From: Planctomycetota bacterium
GTDB lineage: Bacteria; Planctomycetota; GCA-2746535
DNA length: 64,000 bases
NCBI GenBank assembly: GCA_002746535.1
Contig: NVWA01000026.1
Location: 30,287 to 94,286 of the forward strand
Direction: 5' to 3'
This document shows positions 1 to 8,721 of this stretch, one piece after another. The position numbers and the translations under genes were made by a program. Under the pieces are notes generated by a model, which made no database searches, was not told the origin of the DNA, and saw only the letters and a program-made list of their open reading frames with translations. Positions within the stretch are counted from its first letter, which is position 1. Every line of letters starts with the position of its first letter.

Positions 1-459
1 ATCTGTTTGACTTTGAATACCTGTAAAACTTGGTCCTGTACTAGGTAAGCATAAGATGGGTTTAAGTGGTTTTGTGATATTTGTAGCTCTGAATTCTTGA
101 AAGGTTGTGACTTGGATATCATTGTAATATATACCGTAAACCGTTTTCTTTATGGTGTTCTTTTTATTTGATATAGTAGTTTTGAACAACACCTTTAAGT
201 AGGTTTTGCTTTTTTTGAAAGAAGAAGTTTTTTTAATAGTTAAAGAAAATAAATTTGCAATGCTTTCTTTTTGTTTTTCTAGATGTTTCTTTTTTGCTTC
301 TCCTTTTAATTTTTTGAATACTTTTTCTCTATCAATAACACGTTGATCCAATAATTTTTGATAATTTTTTTCGTAATTCTCATTTTTTTCTTTGATTGCT
401 TCGTAGTGAGGGAATCCATATTTATCTTTTGGCGTGGCTTTTCTTGGAAATATTGTCAT
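1..459 (-). CDS. Hypothetical protein, C-terminus cut by the window edge
   Basis: An open frame runs on the minus strand from an ATG at 459 to the window edge, giving 153 codons with no stop. I do not recognise the family. The first 75 residues are rich in Lys and Glu and probably helical or coiled coil (motifs such as KEKNENYEKNYQKLL). The rest is mixed and beta-like. There is no signal peptide or membrane segment in the visible part. A weak purine-rich stretch (AGGATAAT) precedes the ATG. It lies downstream of gltX on the same strand but is separated from it by a stem-loop, so it is probably a separate transcript or relies on read-through. Confidence 0.6.
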   Translation of the reverse strand, partial: MTIFPRKATPKDKYGFPHYEAIKEKNENYEKNYQKLLDQRVIDREKVFKKLKGEAKKKHLEKQKESIANLFSLTIKKTSSFKKSKTYLKVLFKTTISNKKNTIKKTVYGIYYNDIQVTTFQEFRATNITKPLKPILCLPSTGPSFTGIQSQTD

Positions 460-505
460 CAGTATTATCCTAATAATATTGTTGGGGGGAGTATGGTAGA
501 ATGGG

Positions 506-535
506 TCACCAGATAAACTTTAAATTATCTGGTGA
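506..535 (-). terminator. Stem-loop downstream of gltX
   Basis: A perfect 11-bp inverted repeat (TCACCAGATAA and its complement) surrounds an 8-nt loop, 17 nt past the gltX stop. There is no clear U-run after it on the minus strand, so intrinsic termination is plausible but not certain. Confidence 0.5.
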
Positions 536-552
536 TTTGAAGAGTATAGACT

Positions 553-2001
553 TTATTTTTGATTTAAAAAGTCTTTTGCTTGTTTTAGTCTTTGAGTTAC
601 GCCGTCTTTGCCGATGACCCAAAGTGATTCGAATAAAGGAAGTGAATATTTTTTTTCTAAAGTAGAAACTCTAACCGTCATCATATATTGTTTTGATGAA
701 AAACCAGATTTCTCTTGAAACCCCATAATCGCTTCTTTAAGCTCTTGCTCATTGGTAACTTGTAATTTTTCAAGGTATTTTGCTAAATCTTTTAATACTT
801 TACTGATTTCAGCAGGTTCTCTTTTGATGGCATCAAATTCTTCTTTTGAGTAAACTAAGGCTCTTTTAAAAAATGTCTCTACCCAATATTGAAAAGGATG
901 GTCTTGATCAACTCTTTCTTGAATGATGGCCAAAATGCTCTTCAAGTAATCGGCTTGGTCTTTATCTTTTTGACAAATATAGCTTATAAACTCTTCTTGA
1001 GATCCTTCTCTCAAATATAAGCCATTTAAATTATTCAGCTTGATGAAGTCAAAAGCAGGAGAACTAGTACCAAAATTATTAAAATCAAAAGATTTTGTAA
1101 TTGTATCGATTGTGAATTTTTCTTCATCTTGAGCATGGTATCCCATTAAAGCGAAAAAATTTATCATAACATGGGGCATATAACCACAAGCTCTGAACCA
1201 AGTCAATGAAACAGGGTTTTTTCTTTTAGAGATTTTTGATTTGTTTTTATCAGCATTTCGTAGTAAAGATAAGTGTGCAAATTTAGGAATATCCCAGCCA
1301 AAGTATTGATAAAGCAAAATATGTTTTGGTGTTGATGTCATCCATTCTTCCCCTCTGATGACATGGGTGATTTTCATGAGATAGTCGTCAACAACACTTG
1401 CTAAATGGTAGGTCGGAAATCCATCACCTTTTAATATTACTTGATCATCAATTTCCTTATTTTGATAGCAGATATCTTTTTTTCTAATTTCGTCATAGAA
1501 AGAAGTTTGTGCTCCATCTGTCCGATCAATTTTCATTCTAATGACATGTGCTTCACCATTATCTATTTTAGATTTTGCTTCTTCAGAAGATAGTCGGCGA
1601 CATTGTCCATCATAACCCGTAGGTCTATTTGCAGAAGTTTGAACTTTTCTAATTTGATCCAATCGTTCTTTGGAACAAAAACATTGATAGGCATGACCTT
1701 TTTCAACTAATTCATTGGCATATTTTTTATAAATATCTAATCGCTCTGATTGGCGATAAGGGCCATATTCGCCACCAATATCTGGACCTTCATCCCATTC
1801 CAGCCCTAACCATCTTAGTGAATCAAAAATCATATTTTCAGATTCTTTTGAACATCTCGATTGATCAGTATCTTCAATTCTTAATATGAATTTACCCCCA
1901 TCTTTTTTAGCTAAACAATAATTGAATAATGCAATATAGCCTGTTCCCACATGTGGATCACCAGTGGGAGAGGGTGCAATTCTGACACGAGTCTCTGACA
2001 T
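553..2001 (-). CDS. gltX: Glutamyl-tRNA synthetase
   Basis: This 482-aa protein matches class I glutamyl-tRNA synthetase across its length, close to the usual 460-500 aa. It charges tRNA-Glu (in some lineages also tRNA-Gln) with glutamate in the cytoplasm. The HIGH-type motif is HVGT at residues 17-20, inside RIAPSPTGDPHVGTG. The KMSKS-type motif is KISKR at 256-260. RIEDTD at 41-46 is also typical. The C-terminal 130 residues form the expected helical anticodon-binding region. The ATG is preceded by CAGGA at good spacing. It appears monocistronic, with a stem-loop after the stop. Identification is by direct motif reading; discriminating versus non-discriminating specificity cannot be decided. 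Confidence 0.96.
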   Translation of the reverse strand: MSETRVRIAPSPTGDPHVGTGYIALFNYCLAKKDGGKFILRIEDTDQSRCSKESENMIFDSLRWLGLEWDEGPDIGGEYGPYRQSERLDIYKKYANELVEKGHAYQCFCSKERLDQIRKVQTSANRPTGYDGQCRRLSSEEAKSKIDNGEAHVIRMKIDRTDGAQTSFYDEIRKKDICYQNKEIDDQVILKGDGFPTYHLASVVDDYLMKITHVIRGEEWMTSTPKHILLYQYFGWDIPKFAHLSLLRNADKNKSKISKRKNPVSLTWFRACGYMPHVMINFFALMGYHAQDEEKFTIDTITKSFDFNNFGTSSPAFDFIKLNNLNGLYLREGSQEEFISYICQKDKDQADYLKSILAIIQERVDQDHPFQYWVETFFKRALVYSKEEFDAIKREPAEISKVLKDLAKYLEKLQVTNEQELKEAIMGFQEKSGFSSKQYMMTVRVSTLEKKYSLPLFESLWVIGKDGVTQRLKQAKDFLNQK

Positions 2002-2107
2002 TTTTTAGTCCTGTTTTATTAGAATTAATTGGTAAAAACGGTGTGGGATTATAGATAAGTCTCATTGATTCTCAATAAGAATCTAGATTGCTTGATATAT
2101 GCTAAGG

Positions 2108-2665
2108 TTATTGTATATGCGACGATAGTTTTTTAAGTTGTTCCCAGGCGGGTCTCTTCAGAGAAGGATCAGCTTTCATTTCTGATAAAGAAGGGATCGT
2201 TACGATACTAACGGTTTTATTATTTGTTACAAGCTCATCCCATGTACTTAAATCCTGATATGATTTTAGTTTGTCTTCTAGCATAAACTGTGACGTCTTT
2301 GCCCCAAGACATAATACTACATTTGATGAAGAAGATTCTATCTCTTTCAAGATTAGGTTTTTAAGTTCCTGTTTGTTTAGTTGTTTAGATTTATTTATGC
2401 AAGTGATGTAGGTAGTTTCTATACTTTTGTTGATTGAATTTAATATTTTTGACAATGAGGTAGTCTCTTCATCTGATAGAAATGCAGAATGATTGTGATA
2501 GGCTGGGCCTTCATGAATAATTAATAAATCGGATGTGATATTCCCAAGCGATGGAATTAATTCTATCTCATTTTTATTTTGAAATTGGGCCCCAATTTCA
2601 TTGACTCCATTTAATAAATATGCATCGAGATGCGCTAAATAATCTTGATAAACTTTTCTAGTCAT
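2108..2665 (-). CDS. Degenerate family-4 uracil-DNA glycosylase-like protein
   Basis: This 185-aa protein follows the layout of family-4 uracil-DNA glycosylases. There is a first strand with a Gly-Pro turn (SDLLIIHEGPAYHNHSAF, where active enzymes have GEAPG), a YITCINK strand (YITNVVK in the family), a VVLCLGAKTSQFML segment (the ALG-x-x-A-x-x-LL region), and a C-terminal TIPSL...PAWEQLKKL (the THPS...K-x-x-W-x-DLK region). The family's iron-sulphur cysteines are missing: only two Cys are visible. The catalytic Glu-Ala-Pro-Gly loop is altered and the His of the HPS motif is replaced. I therefore infer an inactive or repurposed fold rather than a repair enzyme. No clear ribosome site precedes the ATG. 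It is on the same strand as gltX, 106 nt upstream of it. Confidence 0.5.
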   Translation of the reverse strand: MTRKVYQDYLAHLDAYLLNGVNEIGAQFQNKNEIELIPSLGNITSDLLIIHEGPAYHNHSAFLSDEETTSLSKILNSINKSIETTYITCINKSKQLNKQELKNLILKEIESSSSNVVLCLGAKTSQFMLEDKLKSYQDLSTWDELVTNNKTVSIVTIPSLSEMKADPSLKRPAWEQLKKLSSHIQ

Positions 2666-2787
2666 TAAATATTATTTTCAATTTAGAGGAAGGACTTTTT
2701 CTTTTCAAGTATAATAGGGAATCAGTTTTGGAAAAGAGAATTTTATCGCATAAATAAAAATCTTTGATTAGATAATATTATTTTCTT

Positions 2788-4530
2788 TTATCTGAATTCT
2801 AAAGTTTGAAAAGATATTTGAACCTCTTTATAGAGTGGGGAGATTTTCCCATAGGTTAATATTTGGCTATATATTTTTAACGCATCACCTTTTTTATCTT
2901 GCACTTCGAATAATTTTGCTTTTGTGTAAAGTTTCTTAACCGTATCTTTTATATATTCGTTTTTATCTTTTTTTAATTTCAGACTTTTATTTTCGTTAAT
3001 GATCAAATAAATTTCTTGAAGGTCATTTGACTTAGTAATAATTTTTTCGTATTGTTTAATCGCCTTTTCAGTTATTGTTTTATTTTTTAATGCGGTAACC
3101 ATTAAATATAATTGATAGGGTTTTTTGCAGTGAGGAATATATCGCGCTGTTAGGCGAGATAACTTTTTATTATCTCCAGATTTGTTTTTTTCCAATGCAA
3201 TGAAAAAATAGTCAGGAATTCTGGAATAGTTTTTATTTATGATATAGGATTGAATTAATAATTCATATATTTTTGAAATTGATGGATATTGAGGAAAGTT
3301 CTTGATAAAAGATTTGATGATTGGAATGCCGGCATTTTTGTTTTCTATTGATAGGAGTAAGTCCGATTTTTGTTTTTTAGCTTCAATGGCAATCTGTGGC
3401 AATAGTTCATGGCTAGGCTCTTTTGATTTAAACAGTGTGTATAGTTTGCCCCAATCAATTTTCGATCGACTAAAAGAACTTTTTAATAATTCTTCTTGAT
3501 AAATAATTTCACGCGCCTTTTTTGCTTCAGAACTATCGGAGTTGATGTCTTGAATCATTTTTGCTAAATAGATGATTTTAAAATAGGTTGATCCAACTTT
3601 GGCGAGATTCATTTTCTTTTTCTTCGCTAATTCATTTTTTTGTAAAATAAAAAAATATTCAATAATTGAGAGTAAGTTCTTTTGGATTCTTGTTTTTAGA
3701 ATAAGGATAGTTTCTTGTTTTAACACTATGGGTTTGTGTGGCTCTGAAATAATAGCCTTTGCGGTTCGATCCAGCATTTTAGGGTGTGAGCGCCATATAT
3801 TTCCAATTTTATTGTTGTCGGTTTTTGATAAACGCTTGAATAATTTGGAGGCACCATTCGGAGAATAGCCCACTTTAGTGACATACATTTTGCCATATGA
3901 ATCGGCCTCTGTTTCTAACGCTCTTGTGTATTTTAAAGCATAGAGTATTTGTGAAATTTGAGGTAAAGTGTAAGCTGCTTTTAAACCTGAATATATTTCT
4001 TTTTGTCTGCTTTCGCGAGCATCTTTTGTATAAGTATTTTTATTATCTTTACCTGCATTATAGATGGTTGCAAATTGAAGCGCAACTGAAAACAGTGAAT
4101 TTAGAATGGTGGCTTTTGTTAATTTAGTGGTCATTTTTGAGTGATGATCCTTAACTACGTGTGCAATTTCATGACCTAATAAATGAGCCATTTCATCGTC
4201 ATCTAGTTTTAACTTTATCATACCTTCAGTGATAAAAATAAATCCTCCGGGTAAGGCAAATGCATTCACTGAAGGGTCTTTTAAAATATGAAATGTTATC
4301 GGTCTACTATCTGATGTTTGTGTTAATATTCGATATCCTATTTTTCTGATTCTTTTGATTTCCTTTTCATATTTTTGATCCATAGGAGTAGCATGAAGTA
4401 TTTGAATACTAAAGGCTAAACCTTTTAAGAAATCAGCACCTGGTTTGGATAATGCGGCTTGTTCTTTGGCATATAATATAATGGTTGCGCAGTAGAAAAT
4501 GCTTAACATTAAAAATATTTTAGACTTCAT
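2788..4530 (-). CDS. Secreted M48-family zinc metalloprotease with long helical C-terminus
   Basis: This 580-aa protein starts with a clear signal peptide (basic MKSK, then a hydrophobic run to about residue 21). It is therefore exported and probably periplasmic. The zinc motif HEIAH is at 120-124, with a second acidic site near ALETEADSYG around 205-213, as in M48 peptidases of the BepA/YfgC type. Residues after about 260 are helical and Lys-rich and look TPR-like, which in BepA relatives helps substrate or outer-membrane assembly binding. The role is inferred as envelope protein quality control. It is divergent from pepA, with 272 nt between them, and is transcribed alone on the minus strand. 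Confidence 0.85.
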   Translation of the reverse strand: MKSKIFLMLSIFYCATIILYAKEQAALSKPGADFLKGLAFSIQILHATPMDQKYEKEIKRIRKIGYRILTQTSDSRPITFHILKDPSVNAFALPGGFIFITEGMIKLKLDDDEMAHLLGHEIAHVVKDHHSKMTTKLTKATILNSLFSVALQFATIYNAGKDNKNTYTKDARESRQKEIYSGLKAAYTLPQISQILYALKYTRALETEADSYGKMYVTKVGYSPNGASKLFKRLSKTDNNKIGNIWRSHPKMLDRTAKAIISEPHKPIVLKQETILILKTRIQKNLLSIIEYFFILQKNELAKKKKMNLAKVGSTYFKIIYLAKMIQDINSDSSEAKKAREIIYQEELLKSSFSRSKIDWGKLYTLFKSKEPSHELLPQIAIEAKKQKSDLLLSIENKNAGIPIIKSFIKNFPQYPSISKIYELLIQSYIINKNYSRIPDYFFIALEKNKSGDNKKLSRLTARYIPHCKKPYQLYLMVTALKNKTITEKAIKQYEKIITKSNDLQEIYLIINENKSLKLKKDKNEYIKDTVKKLYTKAKLFEVQDKKGDALKIYSQILTYGKISPLYKEVQISFQTLEFR

Positions 4531-4802
4531 TTACTTGTCCCACTTTAAGTATGAATCAACAGTATAATTTTAACGACTAGAACATATTCGATGACAGTAT
4601 AATATGTTAAATTAAAATTTTACCTGGTTTTACTCAAATTTAGTAAATTTTTTAGTTTATAAAATCTGAATGAATGTTGTCGCGATTGCTTATTAAAGTG
4701 AATGGTGAAATTGCACCTTTTATTAAAAATAAAAATATTCAAATTTGATTAGAATACTATAATCTTTGAGCTTTACAGAAAATCAATATTGGTAGAAAGG
4801 GA

Positions 4803-6278
4803 ATGACCTTGAATTATAAATTTAGTGTGAAAAATAAAAATGTGGCTGTTGCTGGCGGATATGATGTGCTCTTTTGTGATGGATTAAAATCATTAAAGAA
4901 TTCGAAATTTTCGAAAAATATTAAAGAATCATTGGAGGTATTAATAAAGAATGATTGTTATGAATTTAAAAATGGTAGCGTTTTATTGATGCCCGTTATT
5001 GAAAAAAAGTCAGTTTCGCATTATGTGATAGTCGGTTATAAAAAAGATAAAAATTCCGAAGTCTTACGTAGAGCAGCATCAAATCTTGGTAGAATATTTA
5101 GACGAGAAAAACGTAAAAGTGTAAAGGCTCAAGTAGCTTTTTCTGAAACAATTAGTGCCGATGATCTCGAAGCAATTGTGGAAGGCATCTCACTTCCTTG
5201 TTATTCTTTTCAAAAATATAAGTCTGATGCTAAAAAAAATGTAAACACTGTTGACGTCTCTTTTATTTGTAATGTAAAAAGCAATGTCGCCGCTAATGCA
5301 TTTAAAAGATCTAACAAAGCTGTAGAGTCAGTTTATTTTGCTAGAGATTTGATTAATGAAATGCCTGCGGCATTGTTTCCAGAGTCATTGGGAAAAATTG
5401 TAAAATCAAAATTCAAAAAACCTCACGTCAAGGTAAATGTTCACAATGAAGCCTGGCTTAAAAAAAATAAGATGGGTGGAATTCTAGGTGTAGGCCAAGG
5501 ATCCTCTAAAAAATCTGTTCTCATTGAGATAAACTACAAACCATCAAAAGCAAAGAAGCACATTGTTCTAGTGGGCAAAGGTGTTACTTTTGATAGTGGT
5601 GGATTGAGTATTAAAGTTGGCGGTGGAATGGTAAATATGAAAATGGATATGGGTGGGGCTGCTGCTGTCATAGGAGCAATGAATTTAATTACAGAGTTGA
5701 AGCCTAATGTGCAAGTAACGGCATTAATTCCTTCTGTTGAAAATATGCCAGATGGTACCTCTTATCGCGTGGACGATGTCTTAAGTATGTCCGACGGTTC
5801 TACGGTTGAAGTTAATAATACTGATGCTGAAGGTCGTCTTATTCTTGCTGATGCTTTGTATTGGGGCTCAAAGAAGAAGCCCGATGCTATGATTGATGTT
5901 GCAACTCTTACGGGTGCTATTGTAGTTGCCTTAGGTACATCGATGGCTGGGTTAATGTCAAACGATGATGACCTTGCTTCTTCTTTATTGCAAGCATCAG
6001 CGAAAACCGGTGAAAAACTTTGGCGGTTGCCATTAGAAGATGATTATAGAGATTCTTTAAAAAGTTATATTGCTGATAGAAAAAATACGGGTTCAAAGGG
6101 TGGGAGTTCCATTACGGCAGCATTGTTTTTAGAGCATTTTGTTAAAAATACAATTTGGGCGCATTTAGATATTGCTGGTACAATGAAAGCAGAGTCTGAT
6201 TCAAATCTTTATGATGGTCAAGGTGCCACTGGGTTTGGTGTAAGAGTTCTGGCTGATTATGTTGCCAGTCAAGCTTGA
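4803..6278 (+). CDS. pepA: Leucyl aminopeptidase (M17 family)
   Basis: This 491-aa protein has the full two-metal M17 active site: Lys259 (VGKG), Asp264 (VTFDSGG), Asp282 (MDMGG), and the signature NTDAEGRL at 339-346 carrying Asp341, Glu343 and Arg345. It removes N-terminal residues from peptides in the cytoplasm. The N-terminal 150 residues are the less conserved domain normal for the family. AGAAAGGGA lies directly before the ATG. A lone TATAAT at 4758-4763 is a possible -10 element without a good -35. The downstream gene follows within 15 nt of the stop, so the two are probably cotranscribed. Confidence 0.95.
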   Translation: MTLNYKFSVKNKNVAVAGGYDVLFCDGLKSLKNSKFSKNIKESLEVLIKNDCYEFKNGSVLLMPVIEKKSVSHYVIVGYKKDKNSEVLRRAASNLGRIFRREKRKSVKAQVAFSETISADDLEAIVEGISLPCYSFQKYKSDAKKNVNTVDVSFICNVKSNVAANAFKRSNKAVESVYFARDLINEMPAALFPESLGKIVKSKFKKPHVKVNVHNEAWLKKNKMGGILGVGQGSSKKSVLIEINYKPSKAKKHIVLVGKGVTFDSGGLSIKVGGGMVNMKMDMGGAAAVIGAMNLITELKPNVQVTALIPSVENMPDGTSYRVDDVLSMSDGSTVEVNNTDAEGRLILADALYWGSKKKPDAMIDVATLTGAIVVALGTSMAGLMSNDDDLASSLLQASAKTGEKLWRLPLEDDYRDSLKSYIADRKNTGSKGGSSITAALFLEHFVKNTIWAHLDIAGTMKAESDSNLYDGQGATGFGVRVLADYVASQA

Positions 6279-6292
6279 AAATTGTTTTTATT

Positions 6293-7201
6293 ATGAAAGA
6301 AAATATAGAAAAATATATTGAGTTAGATAAAAAAGGTTATATCCCTGCGCCGGATGAGACTGTTGAGCAATTTGAAAAACGTGTTTCTGCGATTAAAAAA
6401 TTAAAAGAAGATGTTGAATCTCAAATAGCTGAAAAAGGTTTCTATCAAATTGAAGATTTGAAATATGACAAAGAAGAACTTATCCCTATAGATGTTTTGT
6501 TAGAATGTCAAAATCAATCAAAAGATAAATATAGTTTTATTATGGATTATCCACCTTCTTTTTTTTCAAGTTCAGGGATGCTCTTTTATCATGGGGGTGG
6601 TGCCATTACTTTTGAAGATGAAGATGGAATCTATTTAAAGGATGGGCTTTTTACAATATTTCAATTAAGAAAACATTTCCTAAAAAATATAAAATATTGG
6701 ATATATTCTAGAAACGAAATTATTTCTCATGAAGTTTGTCATGTGGCTAGAGGTCCTTTTAAAGCCGTGAACTATGAAGAATATTTCGCATACATGACTT
6801 CGAGTAGTGGTTTTAGGAAATGGTTTGGACCAGCGCTCTGGCGAGGTATTGATATGACTATCCTAATGTTAATGTTATTGATAATTTTTTGTGCTCAAGG
6901 TTATGTCTTCTATACACAAAGTAATAATTTAATTTATTTTGGTAGTTGGGCACCTTTCTCTTTGTATCTGGCCTATTTGGCAATGAGGTCATATAGTAGT
7001 AGATCAAAGATTAATCGATTGCGTGAAAAAATAAAATCAACTTATTCTAATTGTCTTGAAACAGTTGATTCGATTTTATTTCGAATGACGGATCAAGAAA
7101 TAATTGAAGGGTCTGCTAGTTCTAACTTAGAAAAGTTTATTGAAGAGAAGAATGATTTGAGGTGGCAGATAATAAAAGCTCGATTTATTAATTTTTCGTA
7201 G
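6293..7201 (+). CDS. Membrane HEXXH metallopeptidase-like protein
   Basis: An upstream TTG at 6275 would overlap pepA by 4 nt, but the ATG at 6293 is the more natural start, giving 302 aa. The protein carries HEVCH at residues 146-150 followed by NYEEYFAY at about 160-167, so two His plus a downstream Glu could make a gluzincin-like zinc site. Two hydrophobic segments follow (about 180-202 and 212-231), so it is probably anchored in the inner membrane with the HEXXH part cytoplasmic; topology is inferred. I cannot name the family. Coupling to the aminopeptidase gene pepA suggests a shared peptide-turnover role, which is speculative. Confidence 0.6.
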   Translation: MKENIEKYIELDKKGYIPAPDETVEQFEKRVSAIKKLKEDVESQIAEKGFYQIEDLKYDKEELIPIDVLLECQNQSKDKYSFIMDYPPSFFSSSGMLFYHGGGAITFEDEDGIYLKDGLFTIFQLRKHFLKNIKYWIYSRNEIISHEVCHVARGPFKAVNYEEYFAYMTSSSGFRKWFGPALWRGIDMTILMLMLLIIFCAQGYVFYTQSNNLIYFGSWAPFSLYLAYLAMRSYSSRSKINRLREKIKSTYSNCLETVDSILFRMTDQEIIEGSASSNLEKFIEEKNDLRWQIIKARFINFS

Positions 7202-7228
7202 CTTAATACTTTTTAGTTTTAAAGGAAA

Positions 7229-7302
7229 TGCCCGATGAAGGATTCGAACCTTCGACCCACTGATTAAGAGTCAGTTGCTCTAGCCAACTGAGCTAATCGG
7301 GC
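7229..7302 (-). tRNA. tRNA-Lys (anticodon CUU)
   Basis: Read on the minus strand, the sequence folds as a cloverleaf. The acceptor stem is GCCCGAT/ATCGGGC with discriminator A. The D arm is AGCTC...GAGC. The anticodon stem ACTGA/TCAGT has loop CTCTTAA, so the anticodon is CUU. The T arm contains GGTTCGAATCC. The CCA end is not encoded. An A+T-rich TATTATATAA lies shortly upstream and may be the -10 element. Confidence 0.95.
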
Positions 7303-7353
7303 AATTGTTGGCCAGACATTTTATATAATATGAATATTAAATCTATTAAAAAT

Positions 7354-8502
7354 TTAAGGGAGTGAAACTTCCCATAAACTTGCTACTCCTGAATCTGTTT
7401 CTGCTAAATATAATTTTTTATCATAGTAAGTGGAACCATGAAAATAAATCTTATCATACTTCTCTGTTAAGGGGCCAAAATCTTCTAACTTTCCTGATTC
7501 GGGATCATATCGTCCAATACTCATTTTAGGAAATCCACCTGTAAAGATTACGCGTCCATTTTCATCTTCATCTAAACTTGTGATTCTGCCGCCTTGGCCA
7601 ACTCGACCTATTTCAGTTAAATTTAATTTCTCTTCATTAAATTGATAAAGAATGCCTGTCCCTGCAATTCCTACATATATTTGACCACTCGAATGTACCA
7701 ACCATTGGTCTATACCTTTATTTCCTTGAACTCTTTCACCAGGATCATTGAGTAAAACGTTATTTAATCTTTCTACGAATCCTTTTTTAGGATCAAACCT
7801 AAGAACTCTTAATTTAGCTTCCAGATCAAAATCTATCCATGCACCATAGACAATTCCATCTTTCACGACCATATTGTGAAATGCCCAAGTTGAAATTCGG
7901 CCATGATTCTTGATTGTTTTTTTATCAATATCGACTTCAAAAAATTGGCAATTTCCAATGGTATGTCCGTATGCTTTTCTATTTACAGGATCGACTACCA
8001 TTGATTGAGAATAGAGAGTTGCAGGTAATTGACCAATTTCTTCAATATTTTTTGTATCAGGCTTAAATAAAAGAATTTTACCACCTTTTAACCATGTTAA
8101 GTCGAAGGTCTCCATGTTACTTGGCCCGCATTCTTCTAAATTAAGTCGTGGTAGTTCAGCTTGCAATCTTCTATTTTGCATGTCTTCAGTATTACCATCA
8201 TTTTTAAGTTCGAATGGAATGCCATCCCAGTTATATAGAATACCTTCACCGAAAAGAATATTACCGTCTTGTAGTGCTCCTAAGGAGTTGTGAATTTTTC
8301 TTAGAACTAATTGTGGATTATCATCTATCCAAGGGAAAACATTGAATGTTTCAGTAAACTCATTTTTTTCGATGTCAAATACTGTCAGTGATTTTGATCC
8401 ACCTGTTAACCCACAGTATATTTTAGTTCCTATTCTTGCTATTGATGTGATTGCGATTCCTAGTGGATCTAATTTGTAGATGTGTTCAATTCCATTTAAC
8501 AT
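7354..8502 (-). CDS. Beta-propeller-like protein of unknown function
   Basis: This 382-aa protein has no signal peptide. It is built of repeating short beta-strand units with Gly and Asp turns, such as GTKIYCGLTGGSKSLTVFD, GQIYVGIAGTGILYQF and RVIFTGGFPKMSIGRYD. This pattern fits a six- or seven-bladed propeller. The exact family (Kelch, NHL or oligogalacturonate-lyase-like) is not recognised. AGGAAATTTT precedes the ATG. It is divergent from the lyase-like gene at 8722, with about 220 nt between the starts, which hints at a shared sugar-related role and possibly shared regulation. That link is inference from position only. Confidence 0.55.
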   Translation of the reverse strand: MLNGIEHIYKLDPLGIAITSIARIGTKIYCGLTGGSKSLTVFDIEKNEFTETFNVFPWIDDNPQLVLRKIHNSLGALQDGNILFGEGILYNWDGIPFELKNDGNTEDMQNRRLQAELPRLNLEECGPSNMETFDLTWLKGGKILLFKPDTKNIEEIGQLPATLYSQSMVVDPVNRKAYGHTIGNCQFFEVDIDKKTIKNHGRISTWAFHNMVVKDGIVYGAWIDFDLEAKLRVLRFDPKKGFVERLNNVLLNDPGERVQGNKGIDQWLVHSSGQIYVGIAGTGILYQFNEEKLNLTEIGRVGQGGRITSLDEDENGRVIFTGGFPKMSIGRYDPESGKLEDFGPLTEKYDKIYFHGSTYYDKKLYLAETDSGVASLWEVSLP

Positions 8503-8721
8503 AAAATTTCCTGATGTATAAAAGTTTATTTTGCATTACTAGTATGCAATATTAAAAATAATTTTGAATGATATATTTAATCTCGCTAATGACAATGAAA
8601 TCAAAGACTATTGTCTCAATATCTAAATTGAAACATTCTTAGATTGTTAGATTAAATATGAATGAATATATGGCTTAATTTGTAAAATATATTTAAAAAT
8701 AGTAGGTGAAAAGGAACTCAA

